Assembly (NCBI GenBank): GCA_017305135.1
Contig: JAFKNA010000028.1
Coordinates: 1 to 40,853 of the forward strand
Source: Lysobacterales bacterium
GTDB lineage: Bacteria > Pseudomonadota > Gammaproteobacteria > Xanthomonadales > Rhodanobacteraceae
Reading direction: 5' to 3'
DNA: 40,853 nucleotides
A model generated the notes under the pieces. That model made no database searches. It was not told the origin of the DNA and worked only from the letters and a program-made list of their open reading frames with translations. Every line of letters starts with the position of its first letter. Position 1 is the stretch's first letter. The position numbers and the translations under genes are program-made. Positions 15,517 to 26,296 of the stretch are shown here, in pieces.

Positions 15517-15786
15517 TCACTCGCCCTCGTCGAACTTGCGCTCGAACAGGTCCAGCATCGCCTGCATGGCCTGTTCCGCCTCGGGGCCGTCGGTGCGCAG
15601 GGTGACCGCGGTGCCGGGCCCTGCCGCCAGCATCATCACGCCCATGATGCTCTTGGCGTTGACCTCCTTGCCGCGGCAGGCGATGGAGGCGCTGGCCTCG
15701 AAGCCGTGCAGGGCCTGCACGAGCTTGGCCGATGCGCGGGCGTGGAGCCCGAGCCGGTTGCTGATGGTGATTTCTCTTTCGAGCAT
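15517..15786 (-). CDS. ptsH: Phosphocarrier protein HPr
   Basis: This encodes 89 residues. His15, phosphorylated by enzyme I, lies in NRLGLHARASAKLV. Ser46, the site modified by HPr kinase, lies in KEVNAKSIMGVMML. Having both sites in register fits the presence of hprK a few genes upstream. The acidic C-terminal end (FERKFDEGE) is typical. It lies 11 bases after the EIIA gene and 48 before ptsI, so all three are probably in one transcript. Confidence 0.95.
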   Translation of the reverse strand: MLEREITISNRLGLHARASAKLVQALHGFEASASIACRGKEVNAKSIMGVMMLAAGPGTAVTLRTDGPEAEQAMQAMLDLFERKFDEGE

Positions 15787-15797
15787 GGGTGGCGGGT

Positions 15798-16190
15798 TCA
15801 CGGGTTGTCGACGACGATGCCGCCGCGGCCGCCGCTGGCGGCGGTCTGCGCCAGTTCGTCGAGGGACTGCTCGGGGTAGTTGAGCACGCGCAGCAGCATC
15901 GGCAGGTTGAGCCCGGACACGCAATGCATGCGCACGCCCAGGTCCGGCAGGCGCCGGGCGATGTTGCAGGGCGTGGCGCCGTAGAGGTCGGACAGCACCA
16001 GCACTCCCGCGCCGCAGTCGAGTTCGCGGGCCTGGGCGGCCGCCATCCGCAGCATCTGCTCCGGATCGGCGTCCGCCGCCACTTCCTGCACGTCGACCGG
16101 CAGCGGCAGGCGCCCCAGCACGTGCCGCGCCGCGCCGACCAGCGCATGGCCCATCGATTCATGGGTCATCAGCAGCACGCCGACGGTCAT
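15798..16190 (-). CDS. PTS EIIA component, mannose/fructose-specific family (orphan)
   Basis: This encodes 130 residues with the EIIA-Man fold only (no IIB domain). His10 in GVLLMTHESMGHAL is the expected phosphorylation site, and GVLVLSDLYGATPCNIA is the family signature. No IIB, IIC or IID genes accompany it. In related proteobacteria such an orphan EIIA sits with ptsH and ptsI and serves as a phosphorylation-state signal rather than in transport; that role is inferred here. It begins 27 bases after the rapZ stop. Confidence 0.92.
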   Translation of the reverse strand: MTVGVLLMTHESMGHALVGAARHVLGRLPLPVDVQEVAADADPEQMLRMAAAQARELDCGAGVLVLSDLYGATPCNIARRLPDLGVRMHCVSGLNLPMLLRVLNYPEQSLDELAQTAASGGRGGIVVDNP

Positions 16191-16217
16191 GGCGGCGTCC
16201 TGCGCCCGGCCTTCAAG

Positions 16218-17117
16218 TCACCCCTCCAGCTCGCGATGGTGGGTCAGCACCTGCGCGTAGCGGCCGCGGAAGTGGGCGGCGAGGCGCTCGACCAGGTAGA
16301 CGGAGCGATGCCGGCCGCCGGTGCAGCCGATGCAGAGCGTCACGTAGCTGCGGCCATCGTTCTGGAACGCCGGCAGCCAGGTATCCATGAAGCCCTGCAC
16401 GTCGTCGGCGAAGCGGGCGACCTCCGGCTGCGTTTCCAGCCATTCGCGCACCGGCGCGTCGCGACCGGACAATGGCCGCAGCGAGAGTTCCCAGTGCGGG
16501 TTGGGCAGGCAACGGGCGTCGAAGACGAAATCCGCGTCGGCGGGAACGCCGCGGCGGTAGGCGAAGGACTGGAACAGCAGGGTAAGCGCGCTGCCGGCCA
16601 GGCCCATCGCCGAGATCACCTGGCGGCGCAACTGATGCACGTTGAGCGTGCTGGTGTCGATCACCTGGTCGGCGATCGCCAGCATCGGCCGCAGCAACTG
16701 GCGCTCCTCGGCGATGGCGTCGGCGAGGGCGAGGCCGTCGCCGGACAGCGGATGGCGGCGGCGCGTCTCCGAATAGCGCTTGATCAGCACCTCGTCGGCG
16801 GTGTCGAGGAACAGAAGGTGGTAATCGACGTGAGCCCGGCCGAGCTCGGACAGGATGTGCGGCAGCCGGCCGAGGTTCTCGGCGGGATTGCGCACGTCCA
16901 GGCCCACTGCCAGCCGGTGCCCGATGCCGCCGCCGCTGCGCGACAGCGCCTCGACGAAGGCCGGCATCAGCGCTGCCGGCAGGTTGTCCACGCAATAGAA
17001 GCCTAGGTCCTCCAGCGTGCGCAGCGCCACCGACTTGCCGGAGCCGGACAGGCCGCTGACGATGATGAGCTGCTCGGGTCGCGGCGGCGACGCCTGGGAC
17101 GACACGGTTTCTACCAT
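16218..17117 (-). CDS. rapZ: RNase adapter protein (P-loop, RapZ/YvcJ family)
   Basis: This encodes 299 residues. The Walker A GLSGSGKS lies at 22-29, followed by [22 protein letters not shown] and the C-terminal [21 protein letters not shown]. All are diagnostic of the family. In E. coli RapZ binds small RNAs and glucosamine 6-phosphate and directs RNase E to GlmZ, setting GlmS levels. Whether the same RNA targets exist here is unknown. The start overlaps the end of hprK by seven bases, so the two are translationally coupled. Confidence 0.95.
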   Translation of the reverse strand: MVETVSSQASPPRPEQLIIVSGLSGSGKSVALRTLEDLGFYCVDNLPAALMPAFVEALSRSGGGIGHRLAVGLDVRNPAENLGRLPHILSELGRAHVDYHLLFLDTADEVLIKRYSETRRRHPLSGDGLALADAIAEERQLLRPMLAIADQVIDTSTLNVHQLRRQVISAMGLAGSALTLLFQSFAYRRGVPADADFVFDARCLPNPHWELSLRPLSGRDAPVREWLETQPEVARFADDVQGFMDTWLPAFQNDGRSYVTLCIGCTGGRHRSVYLVERLAAHFRGRYAQVLTHHRELEG

Positions 17118-18061
17118 GGCGGCAATCGTCGCATCTGGTGGGCCTGCCGGTCCATGAAGGTCTGCGCAGGATCGAAACCCTTGGACTTCAGCATGTGGCT
17201 GCGCACGGCGGCTTCGGCCAGCACCGCGATGTTGCGGCCGGGCGCCACCGGGATCACGATCTGCGGCACCCGCACGTCGAGGATCTCGCGATAGCCGACA
17301 TCGCCGGTGAGGCGGTTCATGGCATCGCCCGGCGCATCGAGCTTCTGCGGCTTCAGGTGCACGATCAGGCGCAGGTACTTGGATGGCTTGACCGCGGTCT
17401 GGCCGAACATCTCGCGCACGTTGAGCACGCCGAGGCCGCGCACCTCGAGCAGGTCGCGCAGGAGCTCGGGGCAGTTGCCGTCGATCACGTCGGGCGCGAT
17501 CAGGGTGAACTCCGGCGCGTCGTCGGCGACCAGGCGGTGCCCGCGGGTGATGAGTTCCAGCGCCAGCTCGCTCTTGCCGGTGCCGCTCTCGCCGGTGATG
17601 AGGACGCCGATCGAGTACACCTCCATCAGCACCCCGTGCACGGTGAGCTGGCGGGCGAGCGTCCGCGCCAGCTGGTATTGCAGGTAGGTCAGGAGTTCGT
17701 GGCCGCGCTTGGCGCTCTGCCAGAGCGGCGTATTGGATTCTTCGGCCGCCTGGCGCAGGTCGGCGGGGACGTTCTGGTCCTTGGTGACCAGCAGCGCGGT
17801 CGGCTGGTAGGCCATGATCTTCTCGACCGTTTCCCAGCGCTGGCGCGAATCCAGGCCGTCGAGATAGCCGAGTTCCTCGCGGCCGATGATCTGCACCTTG
17901 TTCGGGTAGATCACGTTCAGGTAGCCGACCAGCGAAGGGCGCCGCTCCTGGTCGCCGCCGGTCTCGATGGCGCGGTTCTCGCCCCGCTGCCCGGCGATCC
18001 AGCGCAGCGCCAGGCGCTCGCCGACCGCATCGAAGAGCTCGCGCGCGCTCAGCCGGTCCAT
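17111..18061 (-). CDS. hprK: HPr kinase/phosphorylase
   Basis: This encodes 316 residues. It is bifunctional, phosphorylating HPr on Ser46 with ATP or pyrophosphate and reversing the reaction. The N-terminal domain (to about residue 130) is followed by the kinase core: Walker A GESGTGKS at 157-164, [11 protein letters not shown] and the HprK signature [16 protein letters not shown], then [21 protein letters not shown]. HprK is usual in Firmicutes but also occurs in proteobacteria with a partial PTS. It sits between ptsN and rapZ, and its presumed substrate HPr is encoded 1.3 kb downstream. Confidence 0.95.
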   Translation of the reverse strand: MDRLSARELFDAVGERLALRWIAGQRGENRAIETGGDQERRPSLVGYLNVIYPNKVQIIGREELGYLDGLDSRQRWETVEKIMAYQPTALLVTKDQNVPADLRQAAEESNTPLWQSAKRGHELLTYLQYQLARTLARQLTVHGVLMEVYSIGVLITGESGTGKSELALELITRGHRLVADDAPEFTLIAPDVIDGNCPELLRDLLEVRGLGVLNVREMFGQTAVKPSKYLRLIVHLKPQKLDAPGDAMNRLTGDVGYREILDVRVPQIVIPVAPGRNIAVLAEAAVRSHMLKSKGFDPAQTFMDRQAHQMRRLPPW

Positions 18062-18082
18062 GGCGTGGAGGCGGGTTGCGGC

Positions 18083-18529
18083 CTAGCCATGGCCGTGGGC
18101 GAGCAGGTGGCGCAGGGCCGGCGCGTCGGCGGCGTTGCGCAGCGCGCCGGTAGTGGCGGGATCGGAAAAGATCTCGGCGAGTTCGGCGAGGAGCTTCAGG
18201 TGCTGGTCGGTGAAATGCGCGGGCACGATCAGCGCCGCGACGAGGTCCACGCCGCGGCCGTCGCCGGCGCCGAAGCCGATGGGCTCCGCCAGGCGCACGA
18301 AGGCGGCCCGTGCCCCGTCGAGGCTGGCGCTCCTGCCGTGGGGGATGGCCACGCCGTGGCCAAGTGCGGTGGTACCGAGGCGCTCGCGGGCAAGCAGCGC
18401 CTCGCGGACCGGCGCGATCTCGCCGTCACCGGCGAGCAGCCCCGCCAGGCGCTCCATGAGTTCGGCCTTGTCGCGGACCGCGAGTCCGGCGCGGACCCGT
18501 TCCGCGGGCAGCAGATCGATGAAGCGCAT
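18083..18529 (-). CDS. ptsN: Nitrogen regulatory PTS EIIA protein
   Basis: This encodes 148 residues. The active-site region GTTALGHGVAIPHGR places the phosphorylated histidine at residue 64. LAEPIGFGAGDGRGVDLVAALIVP and HLKLLAELAEIF are further EIIA-Ntr marks. The start at 18529 (MRFIDLLPAERV) matches the usual N terminus of the family. In E. coli the unphosphorylated form controls potassium uptake and other targets. It is 21 bases upstream of hprK and follows rpoN-hpf, the standard order. Confidence 0.93.
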   Translation of the reverse strand: MRFIDLLPAERVRAGLAVRDKAELMERLAGLLAGDGEIAPVREALLARERLGTTALGHGVAIPHGRSASLDGARAAFVRLAEPIGFGAGDGRGVDLVAALIVPAHFTDQHLKLLAELAEIFSDPATTGALRNAADAPALRHLLAHGHG

Positions 18530-18653
18530 CGGTGGCGGGATCCCTGGGCGAAAGGGTAATTGTGCCTCAGCGCCCGTCAAAGCGTGCACGCCGCTCGCCG
18601 ACACATCGCCACCGTGGCCAGCACACCAGGAAATCCGGTGCTTGCGTGCGCAC

Positions 18654-18683
18654 CTCGACCCGGCCGTCCGTGGCCGGATCGAG
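18654..18683 (-). terminator. Strong hairpin between hpf and ptsN
   Basis: CTCGA-c-CCGGCC (18654-18665, with one mismatch) pairs with GGCCGG-a-TCGAG (18672-18683) around a six-base loop. It starts 19 bases after the hpf stop codon. There is no U tract. It may protect the hpf 3' end or partly separate hpf from ptsN expression. The remaining bases to 18530 show no other feature. Confidence 0.5.
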
Positions 18684-18702
18684 GCAAGTCTCTCGCGCCG
18701 TC

Positions 18703-19023
18703 CTAGACGTAGCGCTCCGCGCGCACCGCCTCGGCGCGATGGTCGGTCTGCTTGCCCTTGTGCTTGCGAAGCTGCATCTCGACCTTGTCGACGAGGACAT
18801 CGATCGCCGCATACATGTCCTGGCCGGTGGCATCGGCATGCAGGGTCTTGCCCGAGAGCTGCATGGTCGCGTCGACCTTGTGCATGACGCCGTCGAGGCC
18901 GAGCACCACGTTGATCTCATGCAGCTGGTCCCAGAACCGCGTCACGCGCTCGAACTTGCTCGTGGCGTAATCGCGCAGCGCGGGGGTGACTTCGACCTGG
19001 TGACCCTTGACGATGATCTGCAT
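18703..19023 (-). CDS. hpf: Ribosome hibernation-promoting factor (short form)
   Basis: This encodes 106 residues, short HPF/YfiA type without the dimerisation tail of the long form. Characteristic segments are MQIIVKGHQVEVTPALRDYA, KFERVTRFWDQLHEINVVLG, HKVDATMQLSGKTLHADA and DMYAAIDVLVDKVEMQLRKHKGK. A GGAG ribosome binding site seven bases upstream fixes the start at 19023. It binds the 30S decoding region and stores ribosomes as inactive 100S dimers in stationary phase. It lies 155 bases after rpoN; that gap has no other gene and probably contains an hpf promoter, which I could not assign. Confidence 0.95.
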   Translation of the reverse strand: MQIIVKGHQVEVTPALRDYATSKFERVTRFWDQLHEINVVLGLDGVMHKVDATMQLSGKTLHADATGQDMYAAIDVLVDKVEMQLRKHKGKQTDHRAEAVRAERYV

Positions 19024-19178
19024 GACGTACTCCTTAGCTGTTCGGCCCGCACCGTGCGGACCGGAATGGACGCCTCGGCAGGACGCATGCGCGCGCCGCT
19101 GCTGGCGTTCTGGTGTTGGGACAGGCGATCGGGTGCGAGTGTTCCCTCCTTCGTGGTGGCCAGGCCCGGCGCGTGGCG

Positions 19179-20591
19179 TCAGCCCAGCCTGCTGCGGTCG
19201 TTGGACGAGGGGATGTGCATCGCCTCGCGGTACTTGGCGACGGTGCGGCGCGCCACGTTGATGCCGCGCTGGTTGAGTTCGTTGGCGAGCGCCTGGTCGG
19301 ACAGTGGACGTGTCGGCGGCTCCTCGTCGATGAGCTTCTTCATGATCGCCTGGATCGCCGTGGCCGAAGCGGCGCCGCCGTCCACGGTGGTCACGCCGCT
19401 GGAAAAGAAGTACTTGAACTCGAAGGTGCCGCGCGGCGTGTGCAGGTACTTGCGGGTGGTGACGCGCGAGATGGTCGATTCGTGCATGCCGATCTCGTCG
19501 GCGACGTCCTTGAGGACCAGCGGCCGCATCGCTTCGGCGCCGAACTCCAGGAATCCCTCCTGCGCCCGCACGATCGCGCTGGCGACCTTCAGCATCGTCT
19601 CCGCGCGGGTCTTGAGGCTCTTGATCAGCCAGCGCGCCTCCTGCAGCTGCCCGCGCAGGTACTGCGCGTCGTCGCGGCGCGCCTTGGCGATCAGGCTCGC
19701 GTAGTGCTCGTTGATGCCCAGCCGCGGCTGGCAGCCGGGTGCGAGCGCGACCTGCCAGCGGCCGGCGACCTTGCGTGCATAGGCGTCGGGCGTCACGTAC
19801 TCGGGGGTCGCCGCGGCGTAGCCGCTGCCGGGCCTGGGCACCAGCGAGCGCACCAGCGCCAGCACGGTGTCGAAGGCCTCCGCGCCGCAGTCGAGCAGCT
19901 GCTGCATGCGGCCGCGGTCGAGGCGCGCCAGGGCCTCCAGGTGCTGGTCGACCAGCATTCTCGCCAGCGCGAGGCCCGGGGTTTCGGGCGCGCACTCGTC
20001 GAGCTGCACCGCAAGGCACTCCTTCAGCGAGCGGCTGGCGACGCCGATCGGGTCGAAGTGCTGGATGCGCCGGCGTACCGATTCGACCTCGTCCGGGCTC
20101 ACCGCGTGCAGCGTGGCAAGCGCATCGCAAAGCGCCTCGGCGCTCTCGGCGAGGTAGCCGTCGTCGTCCACCGCCTCGATGATGGCGGTGCCGATGGCGC
20201 GGTCGCGCGGCGACATCGGCATCAGGTTGAGCTGCCAGAGGAGGTGGTCGCGCAGGTCCTCGGCTTCGGCGTCCTGCGGTTCCAGGCCTTCATCGTCCGG
20301 CGCCGGGCCGCGATAGTCGCTGCGCTCGAACTGGAGGTCGAGCGGCATCTCGTCGCCATCGAAGCCGTCCGCGGCCTCCTGCGCGGGTTCCGGCGCCGCT
20401 TCCGCTTCGCTGGCCGATTCCGCTTCCTCGTCGGCAGGCGCGTCCAGGTCGAGCAGGGGGTTGGATTCCAGCGCCAGGTTCAGTTCCAGCTCCAGCTCCA
20501 TGCGCGAGAGCTGCAACAGGCGGATGGCCTGCTGCAACTGTGGCGTCAGCGCCAGCGACTGGCCGAGGCGGAGCTGGAGGGCGGGTTTCAT
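19179..20591 (-). CDS. rpoN: RNA polymerase sigma-54 factor
   Basis: This encodes 470 residues. Region I (MKPALQLRLGQSLALTPQLQQAIRLLQLS) is Gln/Leu-rich and contacts activators. An acidic region II (about 45-95) follows. The core-binding and helix-turn-helix domains include HESTISRVTTRKYLHTPRGTFE and LKYFFSSGV-like sequence. The RpoN box ARRTVAKYRE, which reads the -24 promoter element, is near the C terminus. The start at 20591 fits the conserved N terminus; upstream is repeat DNA. It sits between lptB and hpf as in most gammaproteobacteria. Confidence 0.97.
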   Translation of the reverse strand: MKPALQLRLGQSLALTPQLQQAIRLLQLSRMELELELNLALESNPLLDLDAPADEEAESASEAEAAPEPAQEAADGFDGDEMPLDLQFERSDYRGPAPDDEGLEPQDAEAEDLRDHLLWQLNLMPMSPRDRAIGTAIIEAVDDDGYLAESAEALCDALATLHAVSPDEVESVRRRIQHFDPIGVASRSLKECLAVQLDECAPETPGLALARMLVDQHLEALARLDRGRMQQLLDCGAEAFDTVLALVRSLVPRPGSGYAAATPEYVTPDAYARKVAGRWQVALAPGCQPRLGINEHYASLIAKARRDDAQYLRGQLQEARWLIKSLKTRAETMLKVASAIVRAQEGFLEFGAEAMRPLVLKDVADEIGMHESTISRVTTRKYLHTPRGTFEFKYFFSSGVTTVDGGAASATAIQAIMKKLIDEEPPTRPLSDQALANELNQRGINVARRTVAKYREAMHIPSSNDRSRLG

Positions 20592-20633
20592 GCGGGAATC
20601 ATGCCAAGTCCCTGGTGACTGAATCGTAACAGC

Positions 20634-20790
20634 CGGGATTCGGGATCGGGGATTCGGGATTTGCAAAGGCGAGGCGCGCCGCCTGGGTCGCCGCTCCCGC
20701 ATGAGCGGCGTCGCGGCGTGCGCCCGTCTGCGACGAAGCTGCATCCTTGCCCGCTCTTCCGAATCCCGAATCCCGAATCTCCAATCTCGG
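20634..20790. repeat. Family A inverted-repeat pair between lptB and rpoN
   Basis: The arm at 20634-20662 (CGGGATTCGGGATC, then GGGGATTCGGGATT) pairs with 20759-20790 (repeated CCGAATC/CCGAATCT units). The spacer is about 96 bases. The right arm begins two bases past the lptB stop codon and the left arm lies about 43 bases upstream of the rpoN start, so the element occupies nearly the whole intergenic region. Confidence 0.88.
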
Positions 20791-20792
20791 CC

Positions 20793-21512
20793 TCACATCG
20801 TGAACTCGTGGCCGAGGTAGACCTCGCGCACGCGGTCGTTGGCGAGCAGTTCGGCGGGTGCGCCCTCGGCGAGCACGGCGCCCTCGCTCATGATGTAGGC
20901 GCGCTCGCAGATGCCGAGCGTCTCGCGCACGTTGTGGTCGGTGATGAGGATGCCGATGCCGCGTGACTTGAGCTGGCGCACGATGCGCTGGATGTCGATC
21001 ACCGAGATCGGGTCGATGCCGGCGAAGGGCTCGTCGAGCAGCATGAAACGCGGCCGCGCCGCCAGCGCGCGGGCGATCTCGACCCGGCGGCGCTCGCCGC
21101 CCGACAGGCTGACGCCCTTCTGGTCGGCGATGTGGCCGATCTGCAGGTCATCGAGCAGCGACTCCAGCTCGAGCTTGCGGCCGTGGTTGTCGAGGTCGGC
21201 GCGCAGTTCGAGGATCGCCAGGATGTTGTCGGCGACGCTGAGGCGCCGGAACACCGAGGCTTCCTGTGGCAGGTAGCCGACCCCGAGTCGTGCACGTGCG
21301 TGCATCGGCATGCCGGTGACGTCGCGCTCGTCGATGCGGATGGCGCCGGCATCGGCGCCGATCAGGCCGACGATCATGTAGAAGGAGGTCGTCTTGCCGG
21401 CGCCATTGGGGCCGAGCAGGCCGACCACCTCGCCCTCGCCGAGATCAAGGCTGAAGTCGCGCACCACCGCCCGCCCACGGAAGCTCTTGCGCAGGCCGCT
21501 CGCGCTCAGCAT
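20793..21512 (-). CDS. lptB: LPS export ABC transporter ATP-binding protein
   Basis: This encodes 239 residues. Walker A GPNGAGKT (34-41), the Q-loop segment [13 protein letters not shown], signature LSGGERRR and Walker [13 protein letters not shown] are intact. The Lpt-specific C terminus ([19 protein letters not shown], then VYLGHEFTM) is present. It powers extraction of LPS from the inner membrane with LptF and LptG, which are not in this window. Its ATG shares one base with the lptA stop (TGATG), so it is coupled to lptA. Confidence 0.97.
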   Translation of the reverse strand: MLSASGLRKSFRGRAVVRDFSLDLGEGEVVGLLGPNGAGKTTSFYMIVGLIGADAGAIRIDERDVTGMPMHARARLGVGYLPQEASVFRRLSVADNILAILELRADLDNHGRKLELESLLDDLQIGHIADQKGVSLSGGERRRVEIARALAARPRFMLLDEPFAGIDPISVIDIQRIVRQLKSRGIGILITDHNVRETLGICERAYIMSEGAVLAEGAPAELLANDRVREVYLGHEFTM

Positions 21513-22129
21513 CAGGCGCTGCCGCCCGGGCTCGGCGCGTCGTCCGGCTTCGCTTCGCGGCGCGGCGGCGCCGGGCTCTTCGCCTTCGGCTGGATGATCA
21601 GCCGCACGCGGCCACCGCCGCCGGCATCGCTCTCGATCTCGCTGGTACGCGTGTTGTAGACCATCTGCGGGCCGCTGAATTCGCCGCGTCCCTGCTGCAC
21701 CACGTTGACGTCGCCCGTGAGCTTGGCGATGCCGGTGTCGGCGTCGTAGTCGATGGTTTCCGCATCGGCGCGGATCAGCGCGCCGCCGTTGTCCTGGCGT
21801 TCCTCCAGGTGCGCGCGCCTGCCGGTGAGCACCACGCGCGCCACCGTGCCGCCGACGTCGTTGCCCTGCGCGTCGCGCGCGTTGCCCGGATGCTGGTAGA
21901 GCGTGGCACGGTCGGCCTGGATCTTCAGCGAGCCCTGGGTCATGCGCACGTTGCCGCGAAGTTCGGTCACGCCGCCCTTGCCGCCGCTGTCTTCGAGGAC
22001 AGTCTTCTGGTAGTCCGACTCGATCTCCATCGGCTGCTCGCGATCGCTTTCGCGCCCGTGCACGAGACCGGCGCAGAGGGCGAGTGCAAGGATGGCCGGC
22101 AGCCGGACGGCGTCAATTCTTGCGCGCAC
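21512..22129 (-). CDS. lptA: LPS transport periplasmic bridge protein
   Basis: This encodes 205 residues from GTG 22129. This start overlaps the end of lptC by 17 bases and gives a regular signal peptide ([24 protein letters not shown]). An ATG at 22168 would add 13 residues without a better ribosome binding site. The OstA/LptA beta-jellyroll is visible as [38 protein letters not shown] and [20 protein letters not shown]. LptA polymerises into the periplasmic LPS bridge between LptC and LptD. The C terminus is unusually long, basic and Pro-rich ([19 protein letters not shown]). Confidence 0.9.
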   Translation of the reverse strand: MRARIDAVRLPAILALALCAGLVHGRESDREQPMEIESDYQKTVLEDSGGKGGVTELRGNVRMTQGSLKIQADRATLYQHPGNARDAQGNDVGGTVARVVLTGRRAHLEERQDNGGALIRADAETIDYDADTGIAKLTGDVNVVQQGRGEFSGPQMVYNTRTSEIESDAGGGGRVRLIIQPKAKSPAPPRREAKPDDAPSPGGSA

Positions 22130-22703
22130 GCTGCGGTGCGCGCCGGGGTTCGAGGGTGGAGTGCACATCCGAAAGGAGCTCCAGGGTCTTGGCGTCGAGG
22201 TCGCCGCGCAGGCCGACGCCCCGGAGTATAGAGCCCGGCTGCGTGATCGTCGCCGGCGCGGCGGTCTCGATCTTCCTGTCCTTGGGCAACGCGGTGAGGT
22301 CACGGGTTTCCAGCCGCACCGGCCGGTCCTCGGGGCCGGCTTCGCGCTCCATCTGGACCTGTCCTTCCAGCTTCATCACCTCGCCCTCGCGGTCGACCCA
22401 GGCGGCATCGGAGTGGCCGCGCCAGAGCTGCCCGCCGCCGTCCACCAGCACGTAGTCGGGGGTGGTCACGTAGATCGAACCGTCGTCGCCGCGGCGCGCC
22501 AGGCGCGGGCCGCTGATTTCGAACGAGCGCTTGCCGCTGGAATCCAGCGCGGTAAGGGTGAAGTCGGTCAGGCTGTAATCCGAGCGCGGCGGCCCGGCAT
22601 AGGTCTCGGCATTCGGGCGCTCGCGGTTCAGCCACACCAGCCATTGACTGAGCGCGGCCGCGGCCGCGAGCGCGATGATGACCAGCCACTGGCGCCTTTC
22701 CAC
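22113..22703 (-). CDS. lptC: LPS export system protein LptC
   Basis: This encodes 196 residues from GTG 22703, eight bases after the kdsC stop. A single N-terminal membrane anchor ([21 protein letters not shown]) precedes the periplasmic LptC/OstA-like domain: [55 protein letters not shown], then [19 protein letters not shown]. It receives LPS from LptBFG and hands it to LptA. No good ribosome binding site precedes the GTG, so expression probably relies on coupling with kdsC. Confidence 0.9.
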   Translation of the reverse strand: MERRQWLVIIALAAAAALSQWLVWLNRERPNAETYAGPPRSDYSLTDFTLTALDSSGKRSFEISGPRLARRGDDGSIYVTTPDYVLVDGGGQLWRGHSDAAWVDREGEVMKLEGQVQMEREAGPEDRPVRLETRDLTALPKDRKIETAAPATITQPGSILRGVGLRGDLDAKTLELLSDVHSTLEPRRAPQRARKN

Positions 22704-22710
22704 CGGAAGG

Positions 22711-23256
22711 TCAGCCCAGGAACGTCGCCAGGTCGGCTGCCGCCTTGCCCTGTGCTTCCAGCAGCAGGTCGCAGACTTCGCGCACCGCGCCGTGGCCGCC
22801 GGCGTGCCGGGTCTGCCAGTGCGCGCGTTCCAGCACCGCCGGCTGGGCATTGGCAACGGCGATGGCCAGGCCTGCCATCCGCATCGGCGCGAGGTCCGGC
22901 AGGTCGTCGCCGGTGTAGGCGGCTTCGTCCGCGGCCAGCTTCAGCGCCTCCAGCAGCTGCAGCAGGCAGGCGCGCTTGTCCTGCTGGTCCTGGTAGACGT
23001 GGGCGACGCCGAGCTCGGCCATCCGCTCGGTGACCACGGAGCTCATGCGCGAAGTGATGATGGCCACCTCGATGCCGTTGGCGAGCAGGCGCTTGAGGCC
23101 GAGGCCGTCATGCACGTGGAAGGCCTTGAGCTCGCGCCGGTCGGCGGCATACCAGAGCGTGCCGTCGGTCAGCACGCCGTCGACGTCGAACACGGCCAGC
23201 TTCACGCGCGCGGCGCGTTCGAGGATGGCGTCGGGGATGGCGGTGGGTTCGGGCAT
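22711..23256 (-). CDS. kdsC: 3-deoxy-D-manno-octulosonate-8-phosphate phosphatase
   Basis: This encodes 181 residues of the HAD superfamily type C0, which lacks a cap domain and works as a tetramer. Motif I is [51 protein letters not shown] and [12 protein letters not shown] follow in order. It releases phosphate from Kdo 8-phosphate in Kdo synthesis. ATG 23256 is the first methionine codon after a TTG further upstream. The leader between kdsD and kdsC contains the hairpin GGGGCT-gtc-AGCCCC at 23296-23310. Confidence 0.95.
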   Translation of the reverse strand: MPEPTAIPDAILERAARVKLAVFDVDGVLTDGTLWYAADRRELKAFHVHDGLGLKRLLANGIEVAIITSRMSSVVTERMAELGVAHVYQDQQDKRACLLQLLEALKLAADEAAYTGDDLPDLAPMRMAGLAIAVANAQPAVLERAHWQTRHAGGHGAVREVCDLLLEAQGKAAADLATFLG

Positions 23257-23295
23257 GGCGAAGGGCAAGGGGCGCGGGCGCGGGGCGAAGGGCCA

Positions 23296-23310
23296 GGGGC
23301 TGTCAGCCCC
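23296..23310 (-). repeat. Perfect 6-bp hairpin in a G-rich leader between kdsD and kdsC
   Basis: GGGGCT and AGCCCC flank a three-base loop within a run of GGGC/GGGG units (23262-23322). It resembles the family D low-complexity repeats seen near purN and purM. It lies between the kdsD stop and the kdsC start. Confidence 0.55.
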
Positions 23311-23322
23311 AGGTCCATGCCC

Positions 23323-24312
23323 CTAAACCACCCTCGCGCGCAGCAGGTCGTGGATGTTGAGGGCGCCGACGACGCGCTTTTCATCGTCCACCACCAGCAG
23401 GGCGTGGATCTTGTGCGCCTCCATCAGCTGGGCGGCTTCGGCGGCGAGCTTGTCTGCGGTGATGGTCTTCGGGTTCGGCGTCATCAGCCGGATGACCGGG
23501 GTGGCGCGCAGGTCGATGTCGTCGTCGTCGATGGCGCGGCGCAGGTCGCCGTCGGTGAACACGCCCAGCAGCCGTCGTCCGGCATCGATGATGGCCGTCA
23601 TGCCGAGTCCCTTGCGGGTCATTTCCACCAGCGTTTCGCTGAGCGACATGTCCGGACCGACCGCAGGGATCTGCTCGCCCGTATGCATGACGTCGCTGAT
23701 CTTGAGCAGCAATTGCCGCCCCAGTGCGCCGGCCGGGTGGGAGCGCGCGAAATCCTCGTCGGTGAAGCCGCGTGCCTCCAGCAGCGCCACCGCCAGGGCG
23801 TCGCCCATCACCAGCGCGGCGGTGGTCGAGGAGGTCGGCGCGAGCCCGAGCGGGCAGGCTTCGGCCGGCACGCTGGTGTCGAGGTGGACATCGGCCAACC
23901 GCGCCAGCGACGAGCACGCATTGCCGCTCATCGCAATCAGCGGGATGCCCTGGCGCTTGATCGCGGGCAGGATCATCAGCAGCTCGTCGGTCTCACCCGA
24001 ATGCGAGAGGGCGAGCAGCACGTCCTTCTGCGTGATCATGCCGAGGTCGCCGTGGCTGGCCTCGCCGGGATGCACGAAGAAGGCCGGCGTGCCGGTGGAA
24101 GCGAGCGTCGCGGCGATCTTGCGTGCGATGTGGCCGGACTTGCCCATGCCGGAGACCACCACCCGCCCGGGGCAGTCGAACATCAGATGGCAGGCGCGCA
24201 GGAAGCTCGCATCGATGCGGTCGTGCAACGCCGCGATCGCCTGCGCCTCGGTGTCGATGGCAGCCTGGGCACTGCGCACCAGGGTGTCGGCATCGAGCAG
24301 CGGATGGCTCAT
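23323..24312 (-). CDS. kdsD: Arabinose-5-phosphate isomerase
   Basis: This encodes 329 residues from ATG 24312 (MSHPLLDADTLV), close to E. coli KdsD (328). An earlier in-frame ATG at 24369 would add 19 residues. The SIS domain (residues 30-170) carries GRVVVSGMGKSGHIARKIA, STGTPAFFVHPGEASHGDLGM and LSHSGETDELL. Two CBS domains follow (about 205-320; MTRKGLGMTAIIDAGRRLLG and MEAHKIHALLVVDDEKRVVG). It converts ribulose 5-phosphate to arabinose 5-phosphate, the first committed step to Kdo. It heads the Kdo/LPS/rpoN series and is divergent from ibaG. Confidence 0.95.
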   Translation of the reverse strand: MSHPLLDADTLVRSAQAAIDTEAQAIAALHDRIDASFLRACHLMFDCPGRVVVSGMGKSGHIARKIAATLASTGTPAFFVHPGEASHGDLGMITQKDVLLALSHSGETDELLMILPAIKRQGIPLIAMSGNACSSLARLADVHLDTSVPAEACPLGLAPTSSTTAALVMGDALAVALLEARGFTDEDFARSHPAGALGRQLLLKISDVMHTGEQIPAVGPDMSLSETLVEMTRKGLGMTAIIDAGRRLLGVFTDGDLRRAIDDDDIDLRATPVIRLMTPNPKTITADKLAAEAAQLMEAHKIHALLVVDDEKRVVGALNIHDLLRARVV

Positions 24313-24451
24313 GGGGCGCGGAGCGACAAGGATCGAGGCATTCACGGGAGTGGCCGATTGGGAGGGCATGCGCAACGAGGGAACGCTGCCGCTTCGCGGT
24401 AGAGTCCGGATCCGGTTGCCGCCGGCATTCTGCGCCGGGGCGGGAATTTGA

Positions 24452-26119
<1,668 letters not shown>

Positions 26120-26156
26120 CCTCTTCTGGAAGCCGCCTTAAAAGGTGGGAGTTTCT

Positions 26157-26220
26157 TGTAGGAGCCCGCTCGCGGGCGACCGAGAGCCGCGCGCCGGCTT
26201 GCGATTCGCGCTCCTGCAGG
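26157..26220. repeat. GTAG-headed REP pair in the murA / DUF3108 convergent gap
   Basis: TGTAGGAGCCCGC-tc-GCGGGC (26157-26177) forms a perfect short hairpin, and an inverted tail GCGCTCCTGCAGG lies near 26208-26220. This is the usual head-to-head REP arrangement between convergent genes. The remainder of 26120-26296 holds no gene and no U-tailed terminator. Confidence 0.75.
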
Positions 26221-26296
26221 CCCGTTCGCTCCAAACAGATGAGCTCGTTGCAGCGTCGACCCGTCGACGCGTGAAGAACCACCTTTCCTTCGTGTC

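Noticed and set aside
13654-15879. Long plus-strand open frame opposite enzyme I and HPr
   Set aside because: It is Arg/Ala/Gly-rich with no domain or ribosome binding site, and the opposite strand holds unmistakable PTS proteins.
18703-20130. A single long minus-strand frame running from the middle of rpoN into hpf
   Set aside because: It reads rpoN in the wrong frame; only its last 106 residues (hpf) are real. It is not a fusion gene.
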